Assembly: GCF_030733385.1 (NCBI RefSeq)
Contig: NZ_JASHJC010000019.1
Location: 1 to 55,861, forward strand
Origin: Roseovarius sp. MMSF_3359
GTDB taxonomy: Bacteria > Pseudomonadota > Alphaproteobacteria > Rhodobacterales > Rhodobacteraceae
Direction of reading: 5' to 3'
DNA: 55,861 nucleotides
Positions within the stretch are counted from its first letter, which is position 1; every line of letters starts with the position of its first letter. Positions 36,152-45,437 of the stretch are shown here, piece after piece. Made by a program: the position numbers and the translations under genes. Below the pieces are notes generated by a model. That model saw only the letters and a list, made by a program, of their open reading frames with translations, did no database searches and was not told the origin of the DNA.

Positions 36152-36963
36152 TGCCGGCCTCCCGCTCCACCCGCATTGCGCTTTACGTCTATGGCGTGCT
36201 GGTCATTTTCTTCCTCTACCTGCCGCTGGTCTCGGTGGCCTTCGCGTCGGTTTCGCGCGCCCGCTACCTCAGCTTTCCCATCAAACGCTATTCGACCAAA
36301 TGGTATGGCGAGGCGCTTGAAAGCAGCACGGTAAGCGACCTGCTGACCACGTCGCTCTCGGTTGCGGTTCTCGTCACCGTCATCTCGGTCGTGATCGCGT
36401 TCTTCGGCGCGCTGGCCTTTGCCCGGTATCAATGGCGCTACCGCACGACGTTCCAGAAACTGATCCTGCTGCCGATTTTCTTTCCGCAGACCGTGCTGGG
36501 CCTAGCCCTGCTGATGTGGTTCAACTCCCTTGGTGTGATCCCAAGCTGGAAAACCGCGGTGGTCGCGCATCTGGTCTGGATCGCGCCGATTGCCACGCTC
36601 ATCGTCGCCATCCGCGCCTACAGCTTCGATCCCGCCCTCGAAGAGGCCGCGCGCGACATGGGGGCTGGCACCTGGACGATCCTGCGCGAGATCACCCTGC
36701 CCTTGCTGATGCCGGGGCTGGTTTCAGCCGGTCTTTTCGCCTTCCTGCTGAGCTGGGGCAATTTCCCGCTCTCGCTCTTCACCACCGGGGCCGACAGCAC
36801 CCTGCCGGAATGGCTCTATGCCAAGATGGTCTCGGGCTATTCACCACTGGTACCCACGCTCGGCGTCATGTCGGTGGTAGGCTCGTTCCTGCTTATTCTC
36901 ACCGCGCTGGCCGTGGCCTGGCTGATCCGGGCCAATCGCGAGGCCCGCGCGGCACAAAACTGA
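36151..36963 (+). CDS. Polyamine-type ABC transporter permease (PotC-like)
   Basis: A 270-residue permease, partner of the preceding one, with about six helices and an EAA loop at EEAARDMGAGTWTILREI. PotC/PotI-like. It completes a full binding protein-ATPase-two permease importer lying inside the microcompartment operon, between the shell genes and the SDR/kinase genes. Confidence 0.92.
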   Translation: MPASRSTRIALYVYGVLVIFFLYLPLVSVAFASVSRARYLSFPIKRYSTKWYGEALESSTVSDLLTTSLSVAVLVTVISVVIAFFGALAFARYQWRYRTTFQKLILLPIFFPQTVLGLALLMWFNSLGVIPSWKTAVVAHLVWIAPIATLIVAIRAYSFDPALEEAARDMGAGTWTILREITLPLLMPGLVSAGLFAFLLSWGNFPLSLFTTGADSTLPEWLYAKMVSGYSPLVPTLGVMSVVGSFLLILTALAVAWLIRANREARAAQN

Positions 36964-36983
36964 AAAACTCGGAGGATTTCATC

Positions 36984-37754
36984 ATGCTCACATCTCTCAA
37001 AGGCAAAAGCGTCATCGTCACCGGCGGCTCCAAAGGTATCGGCCGCGGCATCGCGCAGGTGTTTGCGCGACAAGGTGCCAAGGTCACCATCGCCGCCCGG
37101 AACGAGGCCGACCTCAAATCCGCCGCCAGCGAGATCGAGGGCGATGTACGCTACGAGACCTGCGATGTGGCCGATTGGGCCTCGGTCAAGGCCATGGTCG
37201 ACAGCACTGTCGCGGCACAGGGCGGGCTTGATGTGATGTGCGCCAATGCCGGGGCCTTCCCGCAGACCAAGATGGTGGATATGGACCCCGCCGAATGGGA
37301 TCAGGTGATGGCGACCAACCTCAAATCCTCGTTTCTCTGCGTCAAGGCGTCGATCCCCCATTTCGAGAGGGTCGGCAAGGGCCGCGTCGTGCTGACCTCA
37401 TCCATCACCGGGCCGGTTACGGGTTTCCCCGGCTGGTCGCATTACGGCGCTTCGAAATCCGGACAGCTTGGGTTCCTCAAGACCGCCGCGATGGAACTGT
37501 CGCGCTACAACACCACGATCAACGCGGTGATGCCCGGCAATATCTATACCGAAGGGCTGCAGGATCTAGGGCAGGACTACCTTGATACCATGGCCGCTTC
37601 GATCCCGCTCAAACGTCTGGGCGCGGTCGAGGATATCGGCAATGCCGCGCTCTTCTTTGCCTCGGACGAAGCTGCCTATATCACCGGTCAGCAGATCGTT
37701 GTCGATGGCGGGCAGATCATCCCGGAATCGCTCGAAGCGATCGAGGAAATCTGA
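36984..37754 (+). CDS. Short-chain dehydrogenase/reductase, probable amino-alcohol dehydrogenase
   Basis: A 256-residue classical SDR: cofactor loop TGGSKGIGRG (about 13-22), the NAG motif in CANAGAF, catalytic Ser in LTSSITG and YxxxK at HYGASKSG. An Arg-rich segment after strand 2 (IAARNEAD) gives no clear NAD/NADP choice. In RMM-type microcompartments an SDR oxidises 1-amino-2-propanol or reduces aminoacetone; the same role is inferred here from context. The ATG at 36984 has GGAGG eight bases upstream; a frame reaching back to 36432 overlaps the permease and is rejected. Confidence 0.85.
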   Translation: MLTSLKGKSVIVTGGSKGIGRGIAQVFARQGAKVTIAARNEADLKSAASEIEGDVRYETCDVADWASVKAMVDSTVAAQGGLDVMCANAGAFPQTKMVDMDPAEWDQVMATNLKSSFLCVKASIPHFERVGKGRVVLTSSITGPVTGFPGWSHYGASKSGQLGFLKTAAMELSRYNTTINAVMPGNIYTEGLQDLGQDYLDTMAASIPLKRLGAVEDIGNAALFFASDEAAYITGQQIVVDGGQIIPESLEAIEEI

Positions 37755-37775
37755 AGACCAGCGCAGGAGAAGACC

Positions 37776-38783
37776 ATGGCCGGAACAGACATGCCATTGG
37801 AGGAATTGCTGGGGTATCTGGAGAGGCTGGCAAACCAGTCCCTGTCGCTCTGGGATGTCCCCGAGGGCGCGAAGGCGCGGCTCATCAACGTGTCGGAAAA
37901 CGCGACCTACCTGGTCGAGGCACCGGGCGGGTACAAATCCATCCTCCGGGTACACCGCGAGAACTATCATTCGCATCGCGCCATCGAATGCGAACTGGCC
38001 TGGCTTGAGGCGCTTGATGCCGAAAAGGTCGTGATCACGCCCGGCTACTACGTCGGCAAGAATGGCGATCCGATCCAACAGGCCCGTGTCGAGGGGCTTG
38101 CCGATCCGCGTTACCTGGTTCTGTTCCATTTCGTCGAAGGCGAAGCACCGAATGAGAGCGGCGACATGACCGGCGGCTACGAAGAACTGGGCGCGATTGC
38201 CGCACGGTGCCACGACCATGTGCTCGGCTGGCAGAAGCCGGATGATTTCGAACGCCTCACCTGGGATGTGGATGCGGTCTTCGGCGACAATCCAACCTGG
38301 GGCAATTGGCGCGATGCGCCAGAGGTGGATGAGACGGTCAGCCCCACGCTCGAGAAGGTCGAAGCCACCATCCGCGCGCGCTTGGGTGCGTTCGGCAAGG
38401 CGCCCGACCGGTTCAACCTCATTCACGCGGACATGCGGCTCGCCAACCTGCTGGTGGATGGCTCCCGCACCCGGCTGATTGACTTCGACGATTGCGGTTG
38501 GGGCTGGTTTCTATATGATTTTGCTGCCGCGATCAGCTTCATCGAAGATGATCCGCGCATCCCCGATCTCAAGGCGGCCTGGGTGCGCGGCTATCGTTCC
38601 GTCCGCGAGATTAGCGCGGAGGAGGAAGCGGAAATAGATACGTTCATGATGCTGCGGCGCATGGCGTTGCTGGCCTGGATCGGCAGCCATATCGAGGCGC
38701 CCGAACCCCAGGAACTGGCCCCCGGCTTCGCCGCAACCACGGCCCGTCTTGGCCAGGCATGGATGGATCGCATCGGCGCATAG
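37776..38783 (+). CDS. APH-fold kinase, probable amino-alcohol kinase
   Basis: A 335-residue protein of the aminoglycoside phosphotransferase/choline kinase fold. The catalytic loop is IHADMRLANLL (HxDxxxxN, about residues 213-222) and the metal-binding motif is LIDFDDCGWGW. Members of this fold phosphorylate small hydroxy-amines such as choline, homoserine and hydroxylysine. With a class-III PLP enzyme in the same operon it fits a kinase/phospho-lyase pair: amino-alcohol to amino-alcohol phosphate. It should not be read as an antibiotic-resistance gene. AGGAG precedes the ATG. Confidence 0.8.
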   Translation: MAGTDMPLEELLGYLERLANQSLSLWDVPEGAKARLINVSENATYLVEAPGGYKSILRVHRENYHSHRAIECELAWLEALDAEKVVITPGYYVGKNGDPIQQARVEGLADPRYLVLFHFVEGEAPNESGDMTGGYEELGAIAARCHDHVLGWQKPDDFERLTWDVDAVFGDNPTWGNWRDAPEVDETVSPTLEKVEATIRARLGAFGKAPDRFNLIHADMRLANLLVDGSRTRLIDFDDCGWGWFLYDFAAAISFIEDDPRIPDLKAAWVRGYRSVREISAEEEAEIDTFMMLRRMALLAWIGSHIEAPEPQELAPGFAATTARLGQAWMDRIGA

Positions 38784-38792
38784 GAGGCGATG

Positions 38793-39470
38793 ATGAGTAA
38801 TTGGAAAAAAGCGTTTCGCAGTTTCTACTACGAGACCGCCGAAGACCCCGAAGACATCACTCTCGACCCCAAACGCACGGCGCTTCTGGTGATCGACATT
38901 CAGAATACGTATCTCGAACCTGACGACGACCCCGAAGAGGCCGCCCGCTGGCAACCCTTCTACGACCGGATGAACAATGTCGTTATTCCCAACAACGCTA
39001 AACTGCTCGACTGGGCGCGCGCGGAGGGGATCGAGGTGATCTTTGCCCGCATCGCCTGCCAGACCGAAGATGGGCGCGACCGGTCGCTCAGCCAGAAAAA
39101 GCCCGGGTTCAACTACCTGCTTCTGCCCAAGGATCGAGAAGACAGCCAGGTGGTGCCGCAACTCTCGCCGCAGGGCGACGAGATCGTGGTGACCAAGACC
39201 ACCGACAGCGCGCTCACCGGCACCAACCTGCGCCTGATCCTGCACAATATCGGGATCACCGACGTGATCGTGTCGGGTATTTTCACCGATCAATGCGTCA
39301 GTTCGAGCGTGCGGTCACTGGCCGATGAGAGCTTTGGTGTGGTGCTGGTTCACGATGCCTGCGCGGCGGCGACGATGGAGCTGCATGACAGAGAGCTTGA
39401 GATCATCAACATGATCTATTGCCATGTGGTGTCGATGGACGACCTGCCCGGATTTATCGCGCGGGATTGA
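38793..39470 (+). CDS. Isochorismatase-fold cysteine hydrolase
   Basis: A 225-residue hydrolase of the isochorismatase/nicotinamidase superfamily. The catalytic triad can be read as D35 (LLVIDIQNTYL), K135 (VVTKTTDSA) and C168 (FTDQCVSSSVRS), with the cis-peptide region just before the Cys. Members cleave amides, carbamates or ureas (N-carbamoyl compounds, nicotinamide) as well as isochorismate; the substrate here is unknown. As the last gene of the operon it may release the amine substrate from an amide precursor or treat a side product. Two ATGs overlap; the second has GGAGG five bases upstream. Confidence 0.82.
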   Translation: MSNWKKAFRSFYYETAEDPEDITLDPKRTALLVIDIQNTYLEPDDDPEEAARWQPFYDRMNNVVIPNNAKLLDWARAEGIEVIFARIACQTEDGRDRSLSQKKPGFNYLLLPKDREDSQVVPQLSPQGDEIVVTKTTDSALTGTNLRLILHNIGITDVIVSGIFTDQCVSSSVRSLADESFGVVLVHDACAAATMELHDRELEIINMIYCHVVSMDDLPGFIARD

Positions 39471-39571
39471 TCGGGCGCTTTCCACCCAACCCGACGTTCT
39501 CTCACAAACTGGCCAGTCATTGAGGGCTGACTTTCGCGCGGCGCACGTCGGCGCTTCTAATTGTCAACGGT

Positions 39572-40969
39572 CTAAAGCTGCGCCTGCACCTGCGTGATGA
39601 AATCCTCACCGCGTTTTTCGAAACTATCATACTGGTCGAAGCTGGCGGCGGCGGGGGCCAACAGGACCGTATCGCCCGCCTCGGCATCCGCGTAGGCGCG
39701 CGTGACGGCCTCTTCCATCGTGGTGCAGATCTCGGTCTCGACCCCGTCGAGCTGCAGCGCAAACGCCGCCGCCTCACGTCCGATCACATAGGCCTTGAGG
39801 ACGTTCTCGAAACCCGGCGCCAGCGCCGCCAAACCACCCTCTTTCTCCAGCCCGCCGCAGATCCAGCGGATCTTGCGGAAGGCCTTTAGCGCCTGCAAGG
39901 CACTGTCGACATTGGTGGCCTTGCTATCGTTGACGTAGGTCACGCCATCGGCCTCGGCGATGATCTGACTGCGATGCGGCAGGCCCCCGAAACTGCGGAA
40001 CCCGGCCTCGATCGCCTTGGGCGCAAGGCCCAAGGTCCGGCAGGCGGCATAGGCGGCGCAGGCGTTTTGATGGTTATGGGCGCCCGGCAACCCCTTGATC
40101 GCGCGCAGGTCGATCGACCCGGCCTGACGCCCCTTGCGGTATTCGCTCAGGAACCCCTTGCGCGCAAAGACGGACCAGCCCGGCCCCGACAGTTTCCGCG
40201 CAACCGACACGCGGATCACCCGATCATCCCCCGGCCCTTCCGAGAGCTGCCCGGCCAGAAATGCCCCCTCATCCTCGTCCACGCCGATCACCGCACGATC
40301 CGGCCCGCCCTCGGCAAAAAGCCGTCGCTTGGCCGCGAAATACCCGCCGACCCCGGCGTGACGGTCCAGGTGATCGGGGCTGAGATTGGTGAAGATCGCC
40401 ACATCGGGGGTGAGCGCACGGGCCAGCTCGGTCTGGTAGCTGCTGAGTTCCAGCACGACCACGCCGCCATCCTCGGGCGGGTCGATATCCAGCACGCCGC
40501 GGCCGATATTCCCGGCCAGTTGCGCGGGCTTCCCGGCCTCACAGAGCACATGATGAATGAGCGCGGAGGTGGTCGATTTGCCATTGCTCCCGGTCACGGC
40601 GATGACCTTGGGCGGCTGCTCCATCTGGTGCCAGTCGCCATTGCCGAGCGAGCGGAAGAAAAGCCCGATGTCATTATCGACCGGCACACCCGCCGCATTG
40701 CCCGCCGCCACGATCCGGTTGGGGGCGGGGTAAAGATGCGGGATGCCGGGGCTGACGATCAGGCTGGCCACCTCGTCAAAACCACCCGGCTTCGACAGAT
40801 CGCGAAGCGCGAACCCCTCGTCTTCGGCCGCAGCGCGCGTGTCCGGGTTGTCGTCCCAGGCCAGCACATGCGCACCGCCTGCGCGCAATGCCCGCGCGGC
40901 GCTTAACCCCGAGCGACCAAGGCCAAGCACGGCCACGCTTTTGCCTTCAAACCCTCTGACCGGTATCAC
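39572..40969 (-). CDS. murD: UDP-N-acetylmuramoyl-L-alanine--D-glutamate ligase MurD
   Basis: The Mur ligase that adds D-Glu. The 465-residue protein shows [16 protein letters not shown] at the start, the ATP loop [12 protein letters not shown] (about 126-137) and [15 protein letters not shown] in the C-terminal part. It starts with GTG. It is the last proximal dcw gene before the inserted block, and it converges with the isochorismatase-fold gene 101 bases away. Confidence 0.97.
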   Translation of the reverse strand: MIPVRGFEGKSVAVLGLGRSGLSAARALRAGGAHVLAWDDNPDTRAAAEDEGFALRDLSKPGGFDEVASLIVSPGIPHLYPAPNRIVAAGNAAGVPVDNDIGLFFRSLGNGDWHQMEQPPKVIAVTGSNGKSTTSALIHHVLCEAGKPAQLAGNIGRGVLDIDPPEDGGVVVLELSSYQTELARALTPDVAIFTNLSPDHLDRHAGVGGYFAAKRRLFAEGGPDRAVIGVDEDEGAFLAGQLSEGPGDDRVIRVSVARKLSGPGWSVFARKGFLSEYRKGRQAGSIDLRAIKGLPGAHNHQNACAAYAACRTLGLAPKAIEAGFRSFGGLPHRSQIIAEADGVTYVNDSKATNVDSALQALKAFRKIRWICGGLEKEGGLAALAPGFENVLKAYVIGREAAAFALQLDGVETEICTTMEEAVTRAYADAEAGDTVLLAPAAASFDQYDSFEKRGEDFITQVQAQL

Positions 40970-41008
40970 CGCCCTCTTCCCTTCACCCTGCCATCACCCG
41001 GGGGCGGC

Positions 41009-41412
41009 CTAACTGCGCGCGGCCAGCCCCGTCAAGATTTCCATCGCGCGCGGCGCATCAACGGCAGGCACGAAGGCATGATCGTGATGGTACGCGGCCA
41101 CCATGTTGCATGCGATCCCCTGCTCTGCCAAGACCCCGGCCACCGCCGCGGTCAGCCCGACCCCATCCAGCGCGGAATAGACGTTGAGCGTGATGCGCTG
41201 CATCGGCAGGTCGCTTGCAACACCCAATGCCCGCGCGGCCTCGTCAGGCAGCACGAGGGATATCCCCTCGGCCTCGGTAAAACTGGCGATGGCGTGGTCG
41301 CTTGCGGCTTTGGCGACCTCTGCGTCCGCGAAGGTACAGAAATGGTAGATCACCGGATCAAGCTCGGGCGACATGCCCGAAATCATCGCGCGCCTGTCGC
41401 GGACGGGCGGCA

Positions 41413-41413
<1 letters not shown>
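41009..41413 (-). CDS. ACT-domain protein (DUF2241-like)
   Basis: A 134-residue protein resembling the small ACT-like proteins of COG3602/DUF2241. The C-terminal half reads as an ACT domain: ITLNVYSALDGVGLTAAVAGVLAEQG followed by VAAYHHDHAFVPAVDAPRAMEIL, and the middle FTEAEGISLVLPDEAA belongs to the same family. ACT domains bind amino acids or similar ligands. Its ATG overlaps the mraY stop (TGATG), so it is coupled to the dcw operon. Why it is there is not clear. Confidence 0.75.
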
Positions 41414-42495
<1,082 letters not shown>

Positions 42496-43935
42496 TTACG
42501 CGTCCCCTCTCTGGGCATCCATCACCCGGCCTGCCTTGCGCAGGGCTGTCACCACCTGGCTGACAAAACTACCCTTGGAGCCCTTGACCAGCACGACGTC
42601 ACCGGCGTCGATGATGCGGTGCGCCTGTTCTGCCAATTCCTGCGCGGAGTCAACATGCCTGCCGCGCTTTGGCTCCGGCAGTGCGTCCCAAAGGTGACGC
42701 ATCCGGGGGCCGACGCAGTGAATGACGTGCAGATCGGCGATAAAGGGGAGCTCGGCAATCTCGGTATGAAGCGCCTCTTCGTCCGGGCCGAGTTCGAGCA
42801 TATCGCCCAGAATGGCGACCCGGCGCCCTTTCGAGACGCGGCCGATCCCGTCACGTGGTTGGGCGGCGGCCAGCACTTCAAGTGCCGCGGCCATCGAGGT
42901 CGGGTTGGCATTGAAGGCGTCGTCGATCAGGTCAAAGCTCAGATCTTCATCGGCGTTGTCCAACGATACGACCTCCCGCGTGCCCCGCCCGGACGGCGGC
43001 ATCCAACCCGCGATATCCATCGCCGCCATGCCCGCATCCGCGCCCAGGGCGTCAACCGCTGCCAGGACACCCAGACCATTCATCGCGAAATGCCGTCCGG
43101 CGCTGCTTATCTTGAAAACGACTTTCTCGCCTCCGATCGTGGCCTGCACGATGGTCTTGTCATCGCTGAGGCTCACGCGGGCAAGCGTGCAATCGGGGCT
43201 GGCCTCGCCAAAGCCGATGATCTCTGCTTCGACCGAACGGGCCTTGTCCAACAAGATCGGCGTCGTCGGCAGGTCCATGTTGACAATGGCGGTGCCAACC
43301 GGCTCCAGCCCGTCAAAGATCGCCGCCTTTTCATGGGCGATCCCCTCGATATTCTCGAAGGCTTCGAGATGCGCCGCCGCCACGGTTGTGATCATCGCCA
43401 CATGGGGCCGTGCCATGCGGGCAAGCGGTGCGATTTCCCCGGGATGGTTCATGCCGATCTCGATCACGGCAAACTCGGTATCCGCCGGCATCCGCGCAAG
43501 CGTCAGCGGCACACCCCAATGGTTGTTGTAACTGGCCTCAGCCGCGTGGGTTTTGCCTTGTGTGCTCAGCACATCGCGCAGCATTTCCTTGGTCGAGGTC
43601 TTGCCAACCGATCCGGTCACAGCAACCACCTTTGCACCGGTCCGCGCCCGCGCCGCCTGCCCCAGCCTTTCCAGCGCGGGCAAGACATCATCAACGATCA
43701 AAAGCGGTGCGTCGGGATCTACGCCTTCAGGGATATGGCTCACCATCGCCGCCGCCGCGCCTTTTTCCAACGCCTGCTCCACGAATTCATGCCCGTCGCG
43801 AATGTCTTTGAGCGCCACGAAGAGGTCGCCCGGGGCAATCGTGCGGGTGTCGATGGAAACACCGGTGGCCTGCCAATCGCCCTGCGCCGTGCCGCCGGTG
43901 GCCACCGCCGCCTCGCTGGCGGTCCAAAGGCTCAT
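42496..43935 (-). CDS. murF: UDP-MurNAc-tripeptide--D-Ala-D-Ala ligase MurF
   Basis: The 479-residue Mur ligase that adds D-Ala-D-Ala. The ATP loop is VTGSVGKTSTKEML (about 107-120), with NNHWGVPLTL (substrate region), IEIGMNHPGEI and DDAFNANPTSM in the C-terminal part. It overlaps murE by four bases and abuts mraY. Confidence 0.97.
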   Translation of the reverse strand: MSLWTASEAAVATGGTAQGDWQATGVSIDTRTIAPGDLFVALKDIRDGHEFVEQALEKGAAAAMVSHIPEGVDPDAPLLIVDDVLPALERLGQAARARTGAKVVAVTGSVGKTSTKEMLRDVLSTQGKTHAAEASYNNHWGVPLTLARMPADTEFAVIEIGMNHPGEIAPLARMARPHVAMITTVAAAHLEAFENIEGIAHEKAAIFDGLEPVGTAIVNMDLPTTPILLDKARSVEAEIIGFGEASPDCTLARVSLSDDKTIVQATIGGEKVVFKISSAGRHFAMNGLGVLAAVDALGADAGMAAMDIAGWMPPSGRGTREVVSLDNADEDLSFDLIDDAFNANPTSMAAALEVLAAAQPRDGIGRVSKGRRVAILGDMLELGPDEEALHTEIAELPFIADLHVIHCVGPRMRHLWDALPEPKRGRHVDSAQELAEQAHRIIDAGDVVLVKGSKGSFVSQVVTALRKAGRVMDAQRGDA

Positions 43936-45416
43936 GCGAGGCCCCCGTCAAGCGCCGCCACGGCCACGCTGGCCTGTTCGCTATCATCGAAGGGCAGCAC
44001 GTCATCGCCGACGATCTGCCCGGTCTCATGCCCCTTGCCCGAAATGAGCAGCGCATCGCCAGGGCCAAGCGCGTCGACCCCGCGCAGGATTGCCTCGGCC
44101 CGGTCGCCTACATTAGTGGCCTCAGGGCAGCCCTCCATCACCGCCGCACGGATCGTCGCGGGGTCTTCGGAGCGCGGGTTGTCATCGGTCACGATCACCA
44201 GATCGGCGTTCTCCGCCGCCGCCTGCCCCATCAGGGGCCGCTTGCCCGGATCACGGTCACCGCCCGCGCCGACGATGGCAATCATCCGGCCCATCACATG
44301 CGGGCGCAGCGCCTTGAGCGCGGTCGCGACCGCATCGGGCGTGTGCGCGTAGTCGACAAACACCGCTGCGCCGTTTTCGCGTGTCGCGGCAAGCTGCATC
44401 CGCCCCCGCACCGTTTTCATATGCGGCAAGGTCTCGAACACGCGGTCCGGGTCGGCCCCGGCTCCGATACAGATCCCGGCCGCAAGCAGAAGGTTTTCCC
44501 CCTGGAACCCGCCGATCAGGTCGAGCTTGACCTGGTGCACTTCGCCCAGCCAGGAAAAGCGCAGCCGTTGCCCCGTCGCCTCGAACCGCTGCCCCTCAAG
44601 ATGCAAGTCGGCACCGTCGCTGCGGCCCACGGTGATGATGTTCTGCCCTCGCGCCCGGGCGATGGCCAGAACGTCGGTGCCGCGGGCATCATCCATGTTG
44701 ATGACCGCCGTGCCGTCTTCGGGCAGGACACGGGCGAACAAACCAGCCTTGGCGGCGAAATATTCTTCGAAATCAGCGTGGTAGTCGAGGTGATCCTGCG
44801 TGAAATTGGCAAACCCGGCCACCGCCACCCTCACCCCGTCAAGCCGCCGCTGCGCCAGCCCGTGGCTTGACGCCTCCATCGCCGCATGGGTGATGCCCGC
44901 CGCCTCGGCCTCGGCCAGGACGCGGTGCAGGGTGATAGGTTCGGGCGTGGTATGGGCCAGGGGCGCGGTAAATGCGCCCTCGACGCCCGTGGTGCCCAGA
45001 TTGATCGCTTCAAGCCCCAGTTCGATCCAGATCTGGCGCGTGAAACTCGCAACGGAGGTTTTGCCGTTGGTGCCGGTCACGGCGGTCACGATCTCGGGCT
45101 GCGCGCCAAACCAGAGGGCCGACGCATAGGCCAAAGTCTGGCGCGGGTCTTCGGCCACGATCAGGGCCACGTCGCGCTCGGCCAGTTCCTCATGCGCAAT
45201 CCGCGCGCCCATCGTGTCGGTCAGGACCGCCGCCGCGCCCATGCGCAGGGCATATTGGATGAATTCGCCGCCGTGAACGCGCGTACCGGGCAGTGCCGCA
45301 AAAAGGAAACCGTCCTTGACCTCGCGACTGTCCACGGCAAGCCCGGTGATCTCGGCCTTGCGCCCACCTTGCGCCGTCAGGCCCAACTCGTCGAGTGATT
45401 TGATCTGCCCCACCAC
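43932..45416 (-). CDS. murE: UDP-MurNAc-L-Ala-D-Glu--meso-DAP ligase MurE
   Basis: A 494-residue Mur ligase. The ATP loop is TGTNGKTSVASF, with THAAMEASSHGLAQ and VDYAHTPDAVATALKAL typical of MurE. The C-terminal DDNPRSEDP motif marks the meso-diaminopimelate-adding type. It starts with GTG with AGGGGG upstream, 21 bases after ftsI. Confidence 0.97.
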   Translation of the reverse strand: MVGQIKSLDELGLTAQGGRKAEITGLAVDSREVKDGFLFAALPGTRVHGGEFIQYALRMGAAAVLTDTMGARIAHEELAERDVALIVAEDPRQTLAYASALWFGAQPEIVTAVTGTNGKTSVASFTRQIWIELGLEAINLGTTGVEGAFTAPLAHTTPEPITLHRVLAEAEAAGITHAAMEASSHGLAQRRLDGVRVAVAGFANFTQDHLDYHADFEEYFAAKAGLFARVLPEDGTAVINMDDARGTDVLAIARARGQNIITVGRSDGADLHLEGQRFEATGQRLRFSWLGEVHQVKLDLIGGFQGENLLLAAGICIGAGADPDRVFETLPHMKTVRGRMQLAATRENGAAVFVDYAHTPDAVATALKALRPHVMGRMIAIVGAGGDRDPGKRPLMGQAAAENADLVIVTDDNPRSEDPATIRAAVMEGCPEATNVGDRAEAILRGVDALGPGDALLISGKGHETGQIVGDDVLPFDDSEQASVAVAALDGGLA

Positions 45417-45437
45417 CGTTGCCCCCTTATCCCCGGG

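Noticed and set aside
36432..36983. An extended N-terminus for the SDR gene
   Set aside because: The extra 184 residues overlap the permease in another frame; the classical SDR start with a GGAGG site lies at 36984.
37776..38783. An aminoglycoside-resistance gene
   Set aside because: The APH fold is shared with many metabolic kinases, and the operon context points to amino-alcohol phosphorylation.
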